Translations under genes and position numbers: made by a program
The notes under the pieces: generated by a model
Seen by the model: only the letters and a program-made list of their open reading frames with translations
The model's database searches: none
What the model was told of the DNA's origin: nothing
In this document: piece after piece, positions 25,301-32,460 of the stretch
Numbering within the stretch: the stretch's first letter is position 1
Layout: each line of letters opens with the position of its first letter
From: Methanobacteriota archaeon
GTDB lineage: Archaea > Thermoplasmatota > Poseidoniia > Poseidoniales > Thalassarchaeaceae
DNA: 33,430 bases
Assembly (NCBI GenBank): GCA_002713185.1
Contig: PAVV01000020.1
Span: 16,822-50,251, forward strand
Reading direction: 5' to 3'

Positions 25301-25939
25301 CAGAACCTCCACTCCAGTCTCAATAAGCTCTCTGAGAAGATTATTTCCAGAAAGGACCAAAGTCATCACGAACTTATTCTCTTGCATAATAGCTCCGTTT
25401 GGGGTCCCATTCAGGGCACCAATGACGTCCGGAGCAATTTTGTCGGATGGATCGAGCCTAAATGCTCCGACTACTCCTACGTCATGCAATTGATATGGGG
25501 TTAGCTTTGGAACATCACAGTGGAAACCATGCGGTGCAACAAATGTCTGACACTCCATTCCCAGAGACTCCAGCTTTCCTTTCCAATCAGAGGGGATCGG
25601 GTAGTCATGTGCTAGAACATGCCAACCAACAATCGTGGACTCACCAGTTCTTTTGCTCCAATCCAAAATAGGCAAGTATGTCGCATCTCTGTTAAAGAGG
25701 AAAGCCTTTCCAAAATTTTCTTTGTCAGTTACCCAACCGTGTGTTTCGTCCTCTATCTCAGGGAGCGCAAAGGTAGAGAAATCAGTATCGCCAAAATCTT
25801 TCGAACTCTTCGAGGAAACTCCAGAATCAAGCTCCTGAGAGCTTATTTGTGTTTGTGAAATGGACAGAAATAGTGGTAAGATCATCATAGCGACGAGGAA
25901 AATCGAGAGCCCCCTCCCCTCCGCGTTGCCACTGGGCAT
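19400..25939 (-). CDS. Giant secreted subtilisin-like protease with two RCC1 propellers and Ca-binding repeats
   Basis: A 2179-residue exported S8 peptidase. In order: signal peptide (hydrophobic about residues 11-27); propeptide-like region; subtilase domain with catalytic Asp in VGVMDSGLDTG (near 286), His in GHGTHVAGS (near 340) and Ser in YGTSMATP (near 608); a P-domain-like beta sandwich (near 710-820); seven RCC1-type repeats (about 830-1180); Cys-rich GCC2/GCC3-like repeats (about 1225-1345); seven more RCC1 repeats (about 1350-1710); further Cys-rich repeats; about ten thrombospondin-3-like DxDGDGxxD calcium motifs (about 1800-2050); and a C-terminal membrane helix with a basic tail (about 2145-2179). 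All three catalytic residues are intact, so it is probably active in degrading external protein at the cell surface. ATG 25939 is preceded by AGGAG. No frameshift is evident. Confidence 0.92.
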   Translation of the reverse strand: MPSGNAEGRGLSIFLVAMMILPLFLSISQTQISSQELDSGVSSKSSKDFGDTDFSTFALPEIEDETHGWVTDKENFGKAFLFNRDATYLPILDWSKRTGESTIVGWHVLAHDYPIPSDWKGKLESLGMECQTFVAPHGFHCDVPKLTPYQLHDVGVVGAFRLDPSDKIAPDVIGALNGTPNGAIMQENKFVMTLVLSGNNLLRELIETGVEVLDYRSERIADVLVNDKEVELLISESFVEWIEPSYPSQLDNQAAADIIDADWVGDVSNMVSNGGSLTGEGIIVGVMDSGLDTGVECNSLAHCSSVNSGIHSDFAGRIIGMSSYTCTTCTDGPNDPNGHGTHVAGSVLGNGANSDTDGVDGSDHSGVAPDAHLFMQGVYAEGGTCGGSRLCPPSYETFLTEAHNAGARIHTNSWGTGPDSTSGCSGSQCWNYYSSASLELDTEANDFEDLTILFAMGNDAMDCSYNSFDQLTCSSGKDGEINLGAHNRQATAKNILSIGASENFRYTLDLYSIPYRNFCTFGGYPAASGECPHPHTDEKWSQSPIFTDTGADDPEGMAAFSNRGPTADGRIKPDLVAPGTWIISTRSSEADERVGYDLSGGMYTHKYGTSMATPITAGSIALVLEYLNNIGAYDCHLLQNPPSSDCPDSALIKAIMAAGAHDLMGQYNSGGDGENGAVEKAPNNHEGWGRVDLQSVIGSGFTEGIDIATDESHSFKLTIPDSGIEQFRIVLAWNDPPNSPLTTSQLRNDLDIMLKSPSGVIETYSNDAVNNLVGITVDGTPEAGDWEVIVTGVQVIDSAQKYYLASNEGVITDMRHPVSDGLVSPGFQAGSIFTETTMSVGGNHICAILDDSSLQCWGENSNGQLGDGTTIDRLTMTEVSLPTGRTAVSVSAGHDHTCAVLDNGELVCWGSNEFGQLGDGSEEDSNVPVYVDGLSGVPVQISSGGAHSCAILNDASMECWGANDGGQLGDNSFDDSANPVSIALPETVLGMSAGAGHTCAVLSDSSLHCWGNNENGQLGDGSAPSDKSSPVSITVGGDAVAVSAGGAHTCVIFSSTSKSLKCWGDNSFGQLGDGGTNQQNDANSVSAILTGITTLEIGAKQTCAVDTTRMLHCWGGSSEGQVGDGSTSNQVTSITAIDLGLNLGALSLASGGSYTCVVATNDLARCWGGSGSDGGLSIGSSPEEFEIPRWSYVGSSERDWNDNGDLNIFEVNVASDMDGDGFPVGLDSDDTNPTVAASCGTGEYGRFTCRQATPGYYVSTLGSTVMTPTTPGHYTDTYGATDQSLCSPGEFQELPAQTSCEDARPGYFVSDPGASEGTPCPAGKYNDEYGQISADACNWAEAGHSVPVLTQVSSGALHSCAILDDGSVSCWGENSNGQLGDGTRTDHHQPEKAIMPLGRTVSEISSGSYHSCALMDDGSVRCWGSNEFGQLGDGTTLERLTAVSADLSGGVALSISAGESHTCAVMEDTSLMCWGDNSNGQLGDGSRSERHAPTSVPLGDAGVHEVSSGSYHTCAIMADRSLRCWGDNWHGQLGDGSFSDKLSPVDIEIPSNSSAVTVDSGAFHSCVGMNDGSMYCWGYNSYGQLGNGGTTRAGIPMPVPLDSTQSPTDIQVGLFHSCALFDSGEMSCWGDNAYGQIGDGTPISGGWHLPKTLVLDHEVLSISVGHRHSCAILTDASLQCWGINSKGQVGDGSTTNRYSPTVIDLGHGSKEQLPCSPGTYQPNSSQTSCILADRGFSVPYSGELEQIGCTRGTYSSLKGQATCTLASLGFYVSEFEAVTQTACPDGQSTLNLGSTNFDNCMNDFDGDKIPDQFDSDADNDGVPNTQDFDWLDPNISADSDGDNIPDSIDLDDDNDGFNDTEDAFPNNQAEWKDGDGDGIGDNTDNDDDGDGRSDWFDVFPDNPEEWSDFDGDTFGDNADPDDDNDGLCDDPKDSYEGSPPDLDDDGLSDCIALPNGDAFPLDEYNWYDTDGDSIGDQNDTDDDNDGYNDTVDAFSLDPSEWNDTDGDNIGDNRDLFPNDSTEWQDSDSDGIGDNTDECPYEAGINPSMDNMIELIALPGNELGCPVKVLPGDDIGIIETDSGDGAEIPSSETAVDTDGDGISDYYDVDDDNDGILDIVDGDLGADGFGVWSKDPGRPLSSEAWIAIVSSIAFIGFMGYRAINWKDRGVTKLRSKRIRIQ
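19800..20540 (-). repeat. Thrombospondin-3-like calcium-binding repeats
   Basis: About ten tandem acidic units of the type DxDGDGxxDxxD, interspersed with the DAFP-x-(N/D) spacers common in archaeal and bacterial secreted proteins. They lie between the second propeller and the membrane anchor and probably form a calcium-stiffened stalk. Confidence 0.85.
20800..21900 (-). repeat. RCC1 repeat array 2 (seven blades)
   Basis: Seven repeats of about 50 codons, each with an HxCA(I/L/V) strand and, about 14 residues later, a CWG-x-N-x-x-GQ-(L/I/V)-G-(D/N)-G turn. Seven units match one closed RCC1-type beta-propeller. The two cysteines per blade are spaced so that each blade could carry its own disulfide, which suits an extracellular protein. 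Confidence 0.85.
22390..23460 (-). repeat. RCC1 repeat array 1 (seven blades)
   Basis: A second set of seven CWG-type repeats, on the protease side of the Cys-rich linker. The seventh is degenerate (CWGGSGSDGG). Blades 1 and 2 read CWGENSNGQLGDG and CWGSNEFGQLGDG, the same order as blades 1 and 2 of the other array, and share near-identical DNA with them. Confidence 0.85.
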
Positions 25940-25943
25940 AGTT

Positions 25944-25960
25944 CTCCTACTACGTAGGAG
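25944..25960 (-). promoter_or_regulatory. Inverted repeat covering the protease ribosome binding site
   Basis: Seven-base arms CTCCTAC (25944-25950) and GTAGGAG (25954-25960) flank a three-base loop, four bases before the start codon of the giant protease. In the mRNA the 3' arm is GTAGGAG, which contains the Shine-Dalgarno sequence, and the 5' arm CTCCTAC is its complement, so folding would hide the ribosome binding site. It could instead be a DNA operator palindrome. Confidence 0.5.
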
Positions 25961-26099
25961 GACATTAAAATTGCCTTATTCTTAGAGTATTCCCTATCAT
26001 CAAAATCAGGTTTTTGTTTATAAAAAAAATAGTCTTTCACACAGAAATAACGAGCTAAAATACAAACTACACAAATACTTGAACCGACCGTAAAGTGTC
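25961..26099. promoter_or_regulatory. Divergent promoter region, protease and 721-residue membrane protein
   Basis: An AT-rich spacer with TTTATAAAAAAAATAG at 26017-26032 and ACAAATAC at 26071-26078. The latter lies 22-29 bases before the ATG at 26100, the position expected for a TATA box with a leaderless transcript; no Shine-Dalgarno sequence precedes that ATG. For the protease a leader carrying the hairpin at 25944-25960 is likely. Confidence 0.45.
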
Positions 26100-28265
26100 A
26101 TGGCTAATGCCGACATAGATGATTACTCTGAACATCCCCCTCAAGATCTATATGAAGAAGCCCAGGATACCGAAGCTAAGGATCAAACCGACATAGAGTT
26201 GGATAGAATCAGACACAGACGAGAAAACCCGGGCAATCGCTTCTTAGTCAACACAATAATTCCCCAGACTTTCGACGATGCGACCCTTGTATTTGGAGCA
26301 GTTTCTGGATTAGTGTTCTTTGGACTAATTACTCTGGCCTCTTCGGGTTTGATATTAGGCGACTCAATAGTGATTGACGAGACTCTCTCGGGAACGCCAT
26401 TGGATACCTCTGATTGTGTAGATAGAAGAGGGGAAGTTTGGATTCAGGCATGGGTAAATCATGACCAAGAGTTGGAGATAGTTTCTCATAATATTCCTGA
26501 TGATTCTCCTACAGCCCTTTTTGTGGAAAATCTAAATGAATCCAGCTCTGAAAGTGAATTCCTTCTTCTATTGGGAGGATTGGGGGATATTTCAGAGTCT
26601 ATTAATGGAGATAATTTTGATGAAGGCGAATATCGTATTCTCGTCACCATGGTCATTTCATCTAACAAATCAAACGACTGGCAAAGTCTTACTCGGGATG
26701 CACTCAATGACATATTCACTGACAAAAATGAGCTTGGCCAAGTAGTAACAAAGGATTTGCGTATTGAGATTAAGACCGTCAAGTCATCTTCCCTTTTTGG
26801 TTCCGGTGAGCCCCACACCAAGATGGAAAAGATAGACGAAGAGATGAGAACTTGCATGACAATTCAGGACTTTGGGGCGTGGGGATGGGTCCTAATGGGT
26901 GCAGAATGGGTCGGAGGGAGGGAAACTGCTATGCTCACTGGTGGAAGCGCAGAAGTCCCACCTTGGTATATGGCCATAGTTTCTCTCGGGATGTCGGTTT
27001 TCTTCCTCTGCGTACAATATCCACTAATGCACAGGTTATACCACAGAGAGGCTGACGACCTTCTGTCAAGTAAGCAAATGACGAGACTCATAGAGAGAAC
27101 AATAGAAAAATCATGCCAGAATATTCACGTCATTCCTGATTTGGATTTGATGAAAGTTCAGGATCGTTCTATTTCTGTGGATGTCTACCTTCCCTACAGG
27201 ATTACAAAACGTACAATAGTTCCGCCTATTGAGGTGAAAGGTACGATTATCAAACATATCCTGAAAGAGTTTAGAATTTTCGGGGAGATGAGACCCTTGC
27301 AAATCAAGACTGTCTGCCTAGAATCGGATAGTTCAGTCGAAGAAAATGAAATCTCATCTACCGATCATAAAATGACAGACTCTCCAATCCAACTTGCAGA
27401 AGACTACAGCGAGTTTTTCTCCAATATAGGCCAGTTCGGGATGTTAGAGGAGAAATTCAGAGAAAGTATGGCAAGATGGTTTAGGAAGCATGATGTTGCG
27501 GATTATGGTTCAGCAATTTTGGCAGATGAAGATGCAGTTTTCGTAAGAGTGATTTACAGGCCTGTAATGAGATTCGCATACTTTCTGTTCAAGCCAACCT
27601 ACGAGCATCTTCAGGGTGATTTGAGAGATCACTTGAGCGAGGATCTAAGGGATCATCTGGGTGACAGAGTTCTCGTGGTTAGTGCCAGAAATGAAAAATC
27701 TACCTTGGGTGATCGAGCTGTTGCTGGAAGAGTGGAGCAGGGGGCTACGGAAAACCAGTGGCATTTTCCTACAATTAAGAAACAGGAAATGCAGGAAGAT
27801 CTCTCAGGAGAGGCAATGGTTGCGAGAAGAGGGGGCATTCCAGGTGCCCTGTTACAGAACCCATTCATGGGCGATATTCTTTCGTCAGTAGAATACGTTG
27901 CACACAAAAACCGATCAAGAATAGATAAGTATGGTTTTTGGGGGCTGATTGTATTCGTCTGGATACCATTCATGGCAAGTGGAGTTCTAGTTGGAGCTAT
28001 GCTAGGACTGGTCGCCAGAATGAGATTCGAACGGGTCCTAGCTGCCTGTTTCATAGGGGGGACCGCCGCTTCAATCACTTGGGCGTATACCGCAAGAGGG
28101 ATCATTGAAGTAATGGAGAGATACCATGCTGAAGCATTGATTCCGTTTATTATCCTACTAGCAATAATTTTCACGTGGCTGAAGATTAGAGATAATAAGA
28201 GACATAGAAGGGAGGAACTCTTTAGGGACTCTATGGCATTCTTCGCAGGCGCCAGCGAGACTTAA
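26100..28265 (+). CDS. Multi-domain membrane protein with C-terminal COG2426-like domain
   Basis: A 721-residue protein of unknown function. Residues 1-55 are acidic and hydrophilic. A membrane helix at about 62-90 is followed by an external domain (about 92-285) with two cysteines, a second helix at about 288-312, then a large cytosolic region (about 315-600) holding the acidic, repeated DLRDHL pair (27618-27635 and 27642-27659). Residues about 605-700 form a hydrophobic unit KYGFWGLIVFVWIPF...GAMLGLVARM that resembles the COG2426 / Sm_multidrug_ex family of small putative exporters, with a Pro-containing re-entrant-like turn. The fusion of that unit to a long sensor-like N-terminus is unusual. 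The permease gene starts 77 bases downstream, but has its own promoter-like sequence. Transport or sensing is a guess. Confidence 0.75.
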   Translation: MANADIDDYSEHPPQDLYEEAQDTEAKDQTDIELDRIRHRRENPGNRFLVNTIIPQTFDDATLVFGAVSGLVFFGLITLASSGLILGDSIVIDETLSGTPLDTSDCVDRRGEVWIQAWVNHDQELEIVSHNIPDDSPTALFVENLNESSSESEFLLLLGGLGDISESINGDNFDEGEYRILVTMVISSNKSNDWQSLTRDALNDIFTDKNELGQVVTKDLRIEIKTVKSSSLFGSGEPHTKMEKIDEEMRTCMTIQDFGAWGWVLMGAEWVGGRETAMLTGGSAEVPPWYMAIVSLGMSVFFLCVQYPLMHRLYHREADDLLSSKQMTRLIERTIEKSCQNIHVIPDLDLMKVQDRSISVDVYLPYRITKRTIVPPIEVKGTIIKHILKEFRIFGEMRPLQIKTVCLESDSSVEENEISSTDHKMTDSPIQLAEDYSEFFSNIGQFGMLEEKFRESMARWFRKHDVADYGSAILADEDAVFVRVIYRPVMRFAYFLFKPTYEHLQGDLRDHLSEDLRDHLGDRVLVVSARNEKSTLGDRAVAGRVEQGATENQWHFPTIKKQEMQEDLSGEAMVARRGGIPGALLQNPFMGDILSSVEYVAHKNRSRIDKYGFWGLIVFVWIPFMASGVLVGAMLGLVARMRFERVLAACFIGGTAASITWAYTARGIIEVMERYHAEALIPFIILLAIIFTWLKIRDNKRHRREELFRDSMAFFAGASET

Positions 28266-28342
28266 TCCAGCCTCAGTGCCAATACAAATAAAATATAAAT
28301 TGATCAGAAGGGTATAAGTGATTTGGAGTAAAAGGTGGAATT
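28266..28342 (+). promoter_or_regulatory. Promoter and ribosome binding site of the FtsX-type permease
   Basis: AATACAAATAAAATATAAATT at 28281-28301 is a strong TATA-like tract about 42-62 bases before the ATG. AAAGGTGG at 28331-28338 is a good ribosome binding site five bases before the ATG. The gene is therefore probably transcribed with a leader from its own promoter. Confidence 0.5.
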
Positions 28343-30799
28343 ATGTTTTTTCTACTCACAAAACGATTGACTAGAAGCTTATTGAAAACAAAAATAAGAC
28401 TTGCAGCAGTTATTGCAATGGTGGCAGTGGCAGTCTTTGCTGGAATATCATTTGCAGCATACGCCAATACGGTTTCTGGAATCTATGATGGAATTTACGA
28501 AGATGATCAACAGGGAGTAAATCTACCAGATATTTGGGTAGAAAATCCCAGTGGTACATGGGATCAAGAAAGATCAGAATCAATTTGTGAGACTATTTCG
28601 GAAAGTTGGCCAATTTCTCCACTTGTACTTAATGAGTGCGAGCCCCGCCTTAGATTGGATGGTACGATGTTCCATTCAGAAACGAATCATGGAGAAGAAT
28701 CAGAGAAGCTAATTCCTTCGGTTTGGCATGGAATCGACGAAGGTATAGTTGACAGGGTTTGGATTCCTAATCACGGCTGCTGTTCTGGGAGAATAGCAAA
28801 TGGAGATTCAGAGATAGTAATAGACAAACGCGTAGCAGATGGCCTGGAAATATCATTAGGAGACACAATTTCTATTGCAGCAGGTTCAGGAAGAATGGAC
28901 TTCACAGTGGTAGGGATTGGATACCATTCAAATCATCTGTACTTTTCCCAGGAGGGCTCATTGTTCCCTGCCGAATCAGGAACATTTGCCACCGGATATC
29001 TCTCATCAGATGGTCTCGAGAAACTAGCCAACCTCTCAGCGGGTTCCTCTAATCTAATTCTGATTGACGTCTTTGGGACTCCAGACTACAATATCCCGTC
29101 TACCGACAAAAACGAAGGACTAGAGCTAGACTTTGTGATTTCTTCGATTGATGAGAATATCTCCCAGATGGTCGATTCGCCATCTCTTGTTTATGATCGA
29201 TCACAGGTTTTCTCAGTCGAAATTCTTCGTGCTGATGCAGAAGGTGCAATGATGTTTTACATTCCAGTTACTGGAATGATTGCTGCCATCGCTGGAATCA
29301 CAATTTTTCTAAGCCTTCAGAGATTAGTCCACTCACAGTCAAGAGAGATTGCCATACTCAGGACCCTTGGAATACCAAGGTTAGCAATTATGCCAGCATA
29401 CTTGCTAATGCCTCTAGCGATTGGCATCATAGGCACTATTGTGGGAGTGACTCTTGCTCTATCTATAGGCATCCCAGAAATGCTTGGAATTTACGAGGAT
29501 ATTATTGGAATACCTATTCTGGAAACTACTTCACTGCCACCTCTTGTTTTTCAGATATCAGTCCTGACAAATATCTTGGTTCTTGCATCAGGAATACTTC
29601 CAGCAATTCAGGTTTCAAAACTTCATCCTCTGGAAATTATGAGGGGCCAGCATGAGGTCAGGGTCTCTTCTAGGAAGATTCAGGAGTTAACTTCCAGAAT
29701 GCCTGCAACTGTCGGCCTAATCATTCGCTCCGGGATAAGGAAGCCTGCTAGACTATTTTTCACATTCTTCGCTGTTGGACTTTCAATGCTACTGTTCGGG
29801 AGTACACTTCTAATGATGTCAACAATGGAAGAAATTACAGTGGGATCGGCAGAAGATAATCAGAACTGGGACCTTCAAGCAAACGTACTTTTCGGAGGTG
29901 AACAAGAAGTAATTGAATGGTCTGATCAGAAGGGGGGGAATCATGAGATGTTACTGATGTTTCCAGCCAACCCTGAAAACGACTCCAGGGTAATTGTTAC
30001 CTATGGCTTGGAATCCTTGTCAACGGATGGAAACTCCATGATAACAATAGATTTAGCACGTGGTAGTATACCTCAAAAGGGACAACAAACCACTGAGATT
30101 TTAATTGATGAAGGTATTACTCACTTCTTGGGTTGGGACGTTGGCGATTTGCAAACCTTGCTATTCGGCTCAGAACCTAAGACTGTCGAGATTGTAGGAA
30201 TCACAAAAGGAGAAATTAGCAGGACCGTGTACCTCCACAGATCGGATTTAGCTGATGTGGTAGGGTTACAAGCCACTTCGGTCTTGATTGACCTGCCCGA
30301 TGGGGTGCAGTTGGACAGTGAGCTGGGCGAGATATCTCTCGGAGTAGTGGCTAAGGAAGATGTCATTTCATCTTACGAGATTATATTGGAACAACAGCAA
30401 GGATTCTTGGGAGCAATCCTATTTCTTGGCATCCTTATATCGATCGTCGTGCTCTTCAACACACTTCTGATGAATCTTTCAGAGAGGGATACAGAGATTG
30501 CAACATTAAGAGTTCTTGGGGCACCTATGAGCCGATTAGGGACGATGATTTTCGTTGAGCACCTGATCATTGGTCTGATTGGGGGCATTTTGGCCTTCTT
30601 CTTTACATTAGTTGGAACTCAGGCGATGATTACTTCATTCATCCAATGGTCATTCTACATGACAGTAATTGTTGACCCATTAGTGGCGATTATGCTCATC
30701 GGGGTGGTCGTTTTGATTTCGATAGCATTAACTCCTTACGGAATGAGGCGCATAAGAAAGATGGATTTAGTCGAGAAGGTCAAAGACCTGTCACAGTAG
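28343..30799 (+). CDS. FtsX/MacB-type ABC transporter permease
   Basis: An 818-residue permease with the two-module layout of the LolC/MacB/FtsX superfamily. The N-terminal helix is at about 18-40, then a large extracytoplasmic domain (about 42-300) and a first FtsX module with three helices (about 305-430) containing REIAILRTLGIPR. A further helix follows near 465-485, then a second external domain and a second FtsX module (about 685-805) containing DTEIATLRVLGAPMSR. Such permeases mechanically couple ATP hydrolysis to external work such as lipoprotein release or peptide export. They need a separate LolD/MacB ATPase, and none is encoded in this window. The start is ATG at 28343 with a clear ribosome binding site. 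Substrate unknown. Confidence 0.88.
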   Translation: MFFLLTKRLTRSLLKTKIRLAAVIAMVAVAVFAGISFAAYANTVSGIYDGIYEDDQQGVNLPDIWVENPSGTWDQERSESICETISESWPISPLVLNECEPRLRLDGTMFHSETNHGEESEKLIPSVWHGIDEGIVDRVWIPNHGCCSGRIANGDSEIVIDKRVADGLEISLGDTISIAAGSGRMDFTVVGIGYHSNHLYFSQEGSLFPAESGTFATGYLSSDGLEKLANLSAGSSNLILIDVFGTPDYNIPSTDKNEGLELDFVISSIDENISQMVDSPSLVYDRSQVFSVEILRADAEGAMMFYIPVTGMIAAIAGITIFLSLQRLVHSQSREIAILRTLGIPRLAIMPAYLLMPLAIGIIGTIVGVTLALSIGIPEMLGIYEDIIGIPILETTSLPPLVFQISVLTNILVLASGILPAIQVSKLHPLEIMRGQHEVRVSSRKIQELTSRMPATVGLIIRSGIRKPARLFFTFFAVGLSMLLFGSTLLMMSTMEEITVGSAEDNQNWDLQANVLFGGEQEVIEWSDQKGGNHEMLLMFPANPENDSRVIVTYGLESLSTDGNSMITIDLARGSIPQKGQQTTEILIDEGITHFLGWDVGDLQTLLFGSEPKTVEIVGITKGEISRTVYLHRSDLADVVGLQATSVLIDLPDGVQLDSELGEISLGVVAKEDVISSYEIILEQQQGFLGAILFLGILISIVVLFNTLLMNLSERDTEIATLRVLGAPMSRLGTMIFVEHLIIGLIGGILAFFFTLVGTQAMITSFIQWSFYMTVIVDPLVAIMLIGVVVLISIALTPYGMRRIRKMDLVEKVKDLSQ

Positions 30800-30809
30800 C
30801 GCATGGTTA

Positions 30810-31592
30810 GTGCGAGTCGTGACATGGAACCTGAATGGGATCAGAGCCGCCTATAGAAAAGGCCTAACCGATTTCATTGAAAGAATAGACGCGGATGTAA
30901 TGCTATTCCAAGAAGTTCGGGCTCTTCCTGAGCAGATGCCAAAGGAATGGACTGAGCCCGAGGGTTATGAGGTTATTTGGCATCCCGCTCAAAAGAAAGG
31001 TTACTCTGGAGTCATGTCCTGTTCAAGAGTAGGCATGGTCGAGCTTGGTAGGGGGATTGAAACGAAATTAGACGAAACAAGAGATCCCGAAGGGAGGGTA
31101 TTGGTGACAAAGCACAAGAACCTAAGTTGTGTTAATATGTATCTTCCAAACGGCTCCTCCCGAGAAGAAAGGCAACATTACAAGGATCAGTGGCTCGAAG
31201 ATATGCTCGTTTGGAGCTATCAGTTTCTAGATTCTGACGAACCCGCACTTCTCTGTGGCGATTTGAACATAGCTCATACCGAGGATGACATATGGGACCC
31301 AGCAGGCAACAAGCGGACCTCAGGTTTCTTACAGCATGAAAGGGAATGGTTCGATAGAATGCTAGAAGCGGGTTGGAGCGATCTACTCAGAATTCATTTA
31401 GGGCCCATGAAAGGACCATATTCCTGGTGGTCAAACTTTCGACGAGCTAGGGAGAGGGATAGGGGTTGGAGGATTGATTACATTCTAGCAAATAAAGTGG
31501 CTAGACCAATGCTGAAATCAGCTCAGATATTGAGAGAAGGAGGATTAGTTGTTTCCGATCACGCCCCAGTGATAGTAGACATTGATCTATAA
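30810..31592 (+). CDS. xthA: Exodeoxyribonuclease III / AP endonuclease
   Basis: A 260-residue enzyme of the ExoIII/APE1 family, which cuts DNA at abasic sites and trims 3' ends in base-excision repair. The N-terminal VVTWNLNGIRAA, the metal-binding Glu35 in LFQEVRALP, the catalytic Asp-Asn in CGDLNIAHTEDD, and SDHAPVIVDI at the C-terminus with the catalytic histidine are all present. The start is GTG at 30810, ten bases after the permease stop. An ATG at 30803 is out of frame. It may be co-transcribed with the permease by proximity. Confidence 0.95.
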   Translation: MRVVTWNLNGIRAAYRKGLTDFIERIDADVMLFQEVRALPEQMPKEWTEPEGYEVIWHPAQKKGYSGVMSCSRVGMVELGRGIETKLDETRDPEGRVLVTKHKNLSCVNMYLPNGSSREERQHYKDQWLEDMLVWSYQFLDSDEPALLCGDLNIAHTEDDIWDPAGNKRTSGFLQHEREWFDRMLEAGWSDLLRIHLGPMKGPYSWWSNFRRARERDRGWRIDYILANKVARPMLKSAQILREGGLVVSDHAPVIVDIDL

Positions 31593-31661
31593 TCAATTCA
31601 TTGAAAACAAAAGAAGAACTTACAAGGGACCATTCAAGAGAGTATCCAATCACGGCATTTC
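31593..31661 (+). promoter_or_regulatory. Upstream region of aroA'
   Basis: A 69-base spacer, AT-rich in its first half (TTGAAAACAAAAGAAG). It may hold a promoter for the shikimate genes, but no box stands out and read-through from xthA is also possible. Confidence 0.25.
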
Positions 31662-32456
31662 ATGGGAGATCAACTTTCCAGTCGCATGGAAACCATTCTC
31701 CCGGGTGGTAAGGGGGTTTGGATGCCCATGGACCACGGAGCATCCCGATTCCCCGAGTCTGGCCTTGAGGATACCATTTCGGCGGTAGATGCAGCTATTG
31801 AAGGTGGGGCGGATGCGATAATAATGCACAAGGGGCCAGTAAGCTACCACTCAATTCGTACAGGATGGAATCGTTTTGTCTGTCACACCTCTGTTTCTAC
31901 CGTTCATGGGGGGGCTCGCTCTCAGGACAAGATTCTAGTTGCAGCTGTATCTGAATGCATATCCAGAGGGGCAATAGCAGTCTCAGCACAGGTCAATTTA
32001 GGCGATCCCGCAGAACCAGAAATGATTGAGAGAATCGGTAAAATTACCACAGAAGCTCAGAAAATGGAAATCCCTGTATTGGGGATGTTCTATCCCAGAG
32101 GTCCAAATCTTTCTTTGGATGATTCCGACTCAACTGGTGGAATTGCCCATGCCGCTAGACTAGCTTGGGAGTTAGGTTGTAACGTGGTAAAGGTACCTTG
32201 GACCGGTTCAGAGGAATCATTCGAAATCGTAACATCTTCAGTACCAATCCCAGTTCTTCTATCTGGCGGCCCGAAAAAACTTACAAATTCAGACCTACTA
32301 AAGCTTGTCGAAAAATCAGTTTATTCTGGAGGATCGGGTGTCTGTATGGGAAGATATATCTTTAATTCGCACGATCCTTCTTCTCTAATCAGATCTCTAA
32401 GAGCTATAGTCCACGATGGAGCTAATTCCGAAGAGGCATCGAGATATCTGAGGTGA
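31662..32456 (+). CDS. aroA': 2-amino-3,7-dideoxy-D-threo-hept-6-ulosonate synthase
   Basis: A 264-residue class I aldolase-fold enzyme of the archaeal FBA/ADH-synthase family. ADH synthase makes the aromatic precursor from a 6-deoxy-ketohexose phosphate and aspartate semialdehyde, replacing DAHP synthase in many archaea. Family marks are WMPMDHGAS near 20-28 with the conserved aspartate, GMFYPRGPN with the catalytic tyrosine, and the Schiff-base lysine in NVVKVPWTG. Sequence alone cannot fully exclude archaeal fructose-bisphosphate aldolase. The following gene, type II dehydroquinate synthase, acts on the product of ADH synthase, which settles the call. ATG start at 31662. Confidence 0.88.
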   Translation: MGDQLSSRMETILPGGKGVWMPMDHGASRFPESGLEDTISAVDAAIEGGADAIIMHKGPVSYHSIRTGWNRFVCHTSVSTVHGGARSQDKILVAAVSECISRGAIAVSAQVNLGDPAEPEMIERIGKITTEAQKMEIPVLGMFYPRGPNLSLDDSDSTGGIAHAARLAWELGCNVVKVPWTGSEESFEIVTSSVPIPVLLSGGPKKLTNSDLLKLVEKSVYSGGSGVCMGRYIFNSHDPSSLIRSLRAIVHDGANSEEASRYLR

Positions 32457-32460
32457 GAAA

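Noticed and set aside
27618-27659. Tandem DLRDHL repeat
   Set aside because: Two similar helical hexapeptides in a charged region; DNA copies differ at several third positions, so it is an old, local feature without clear meaning.
27653-28174. 173-codon open frame on the - strand
   Set aside because: It lies fully inside the well-supported 721-residue gene and has no family-like motifs; it is a shadow of the membrane-helix coding region.
31582-31788. 68-codon + strand frame across the start of aroA'
   Set aside because: It overlaps xthA and aroA' in another frame and resembles nothing; aroA' is clearly the coding frame.
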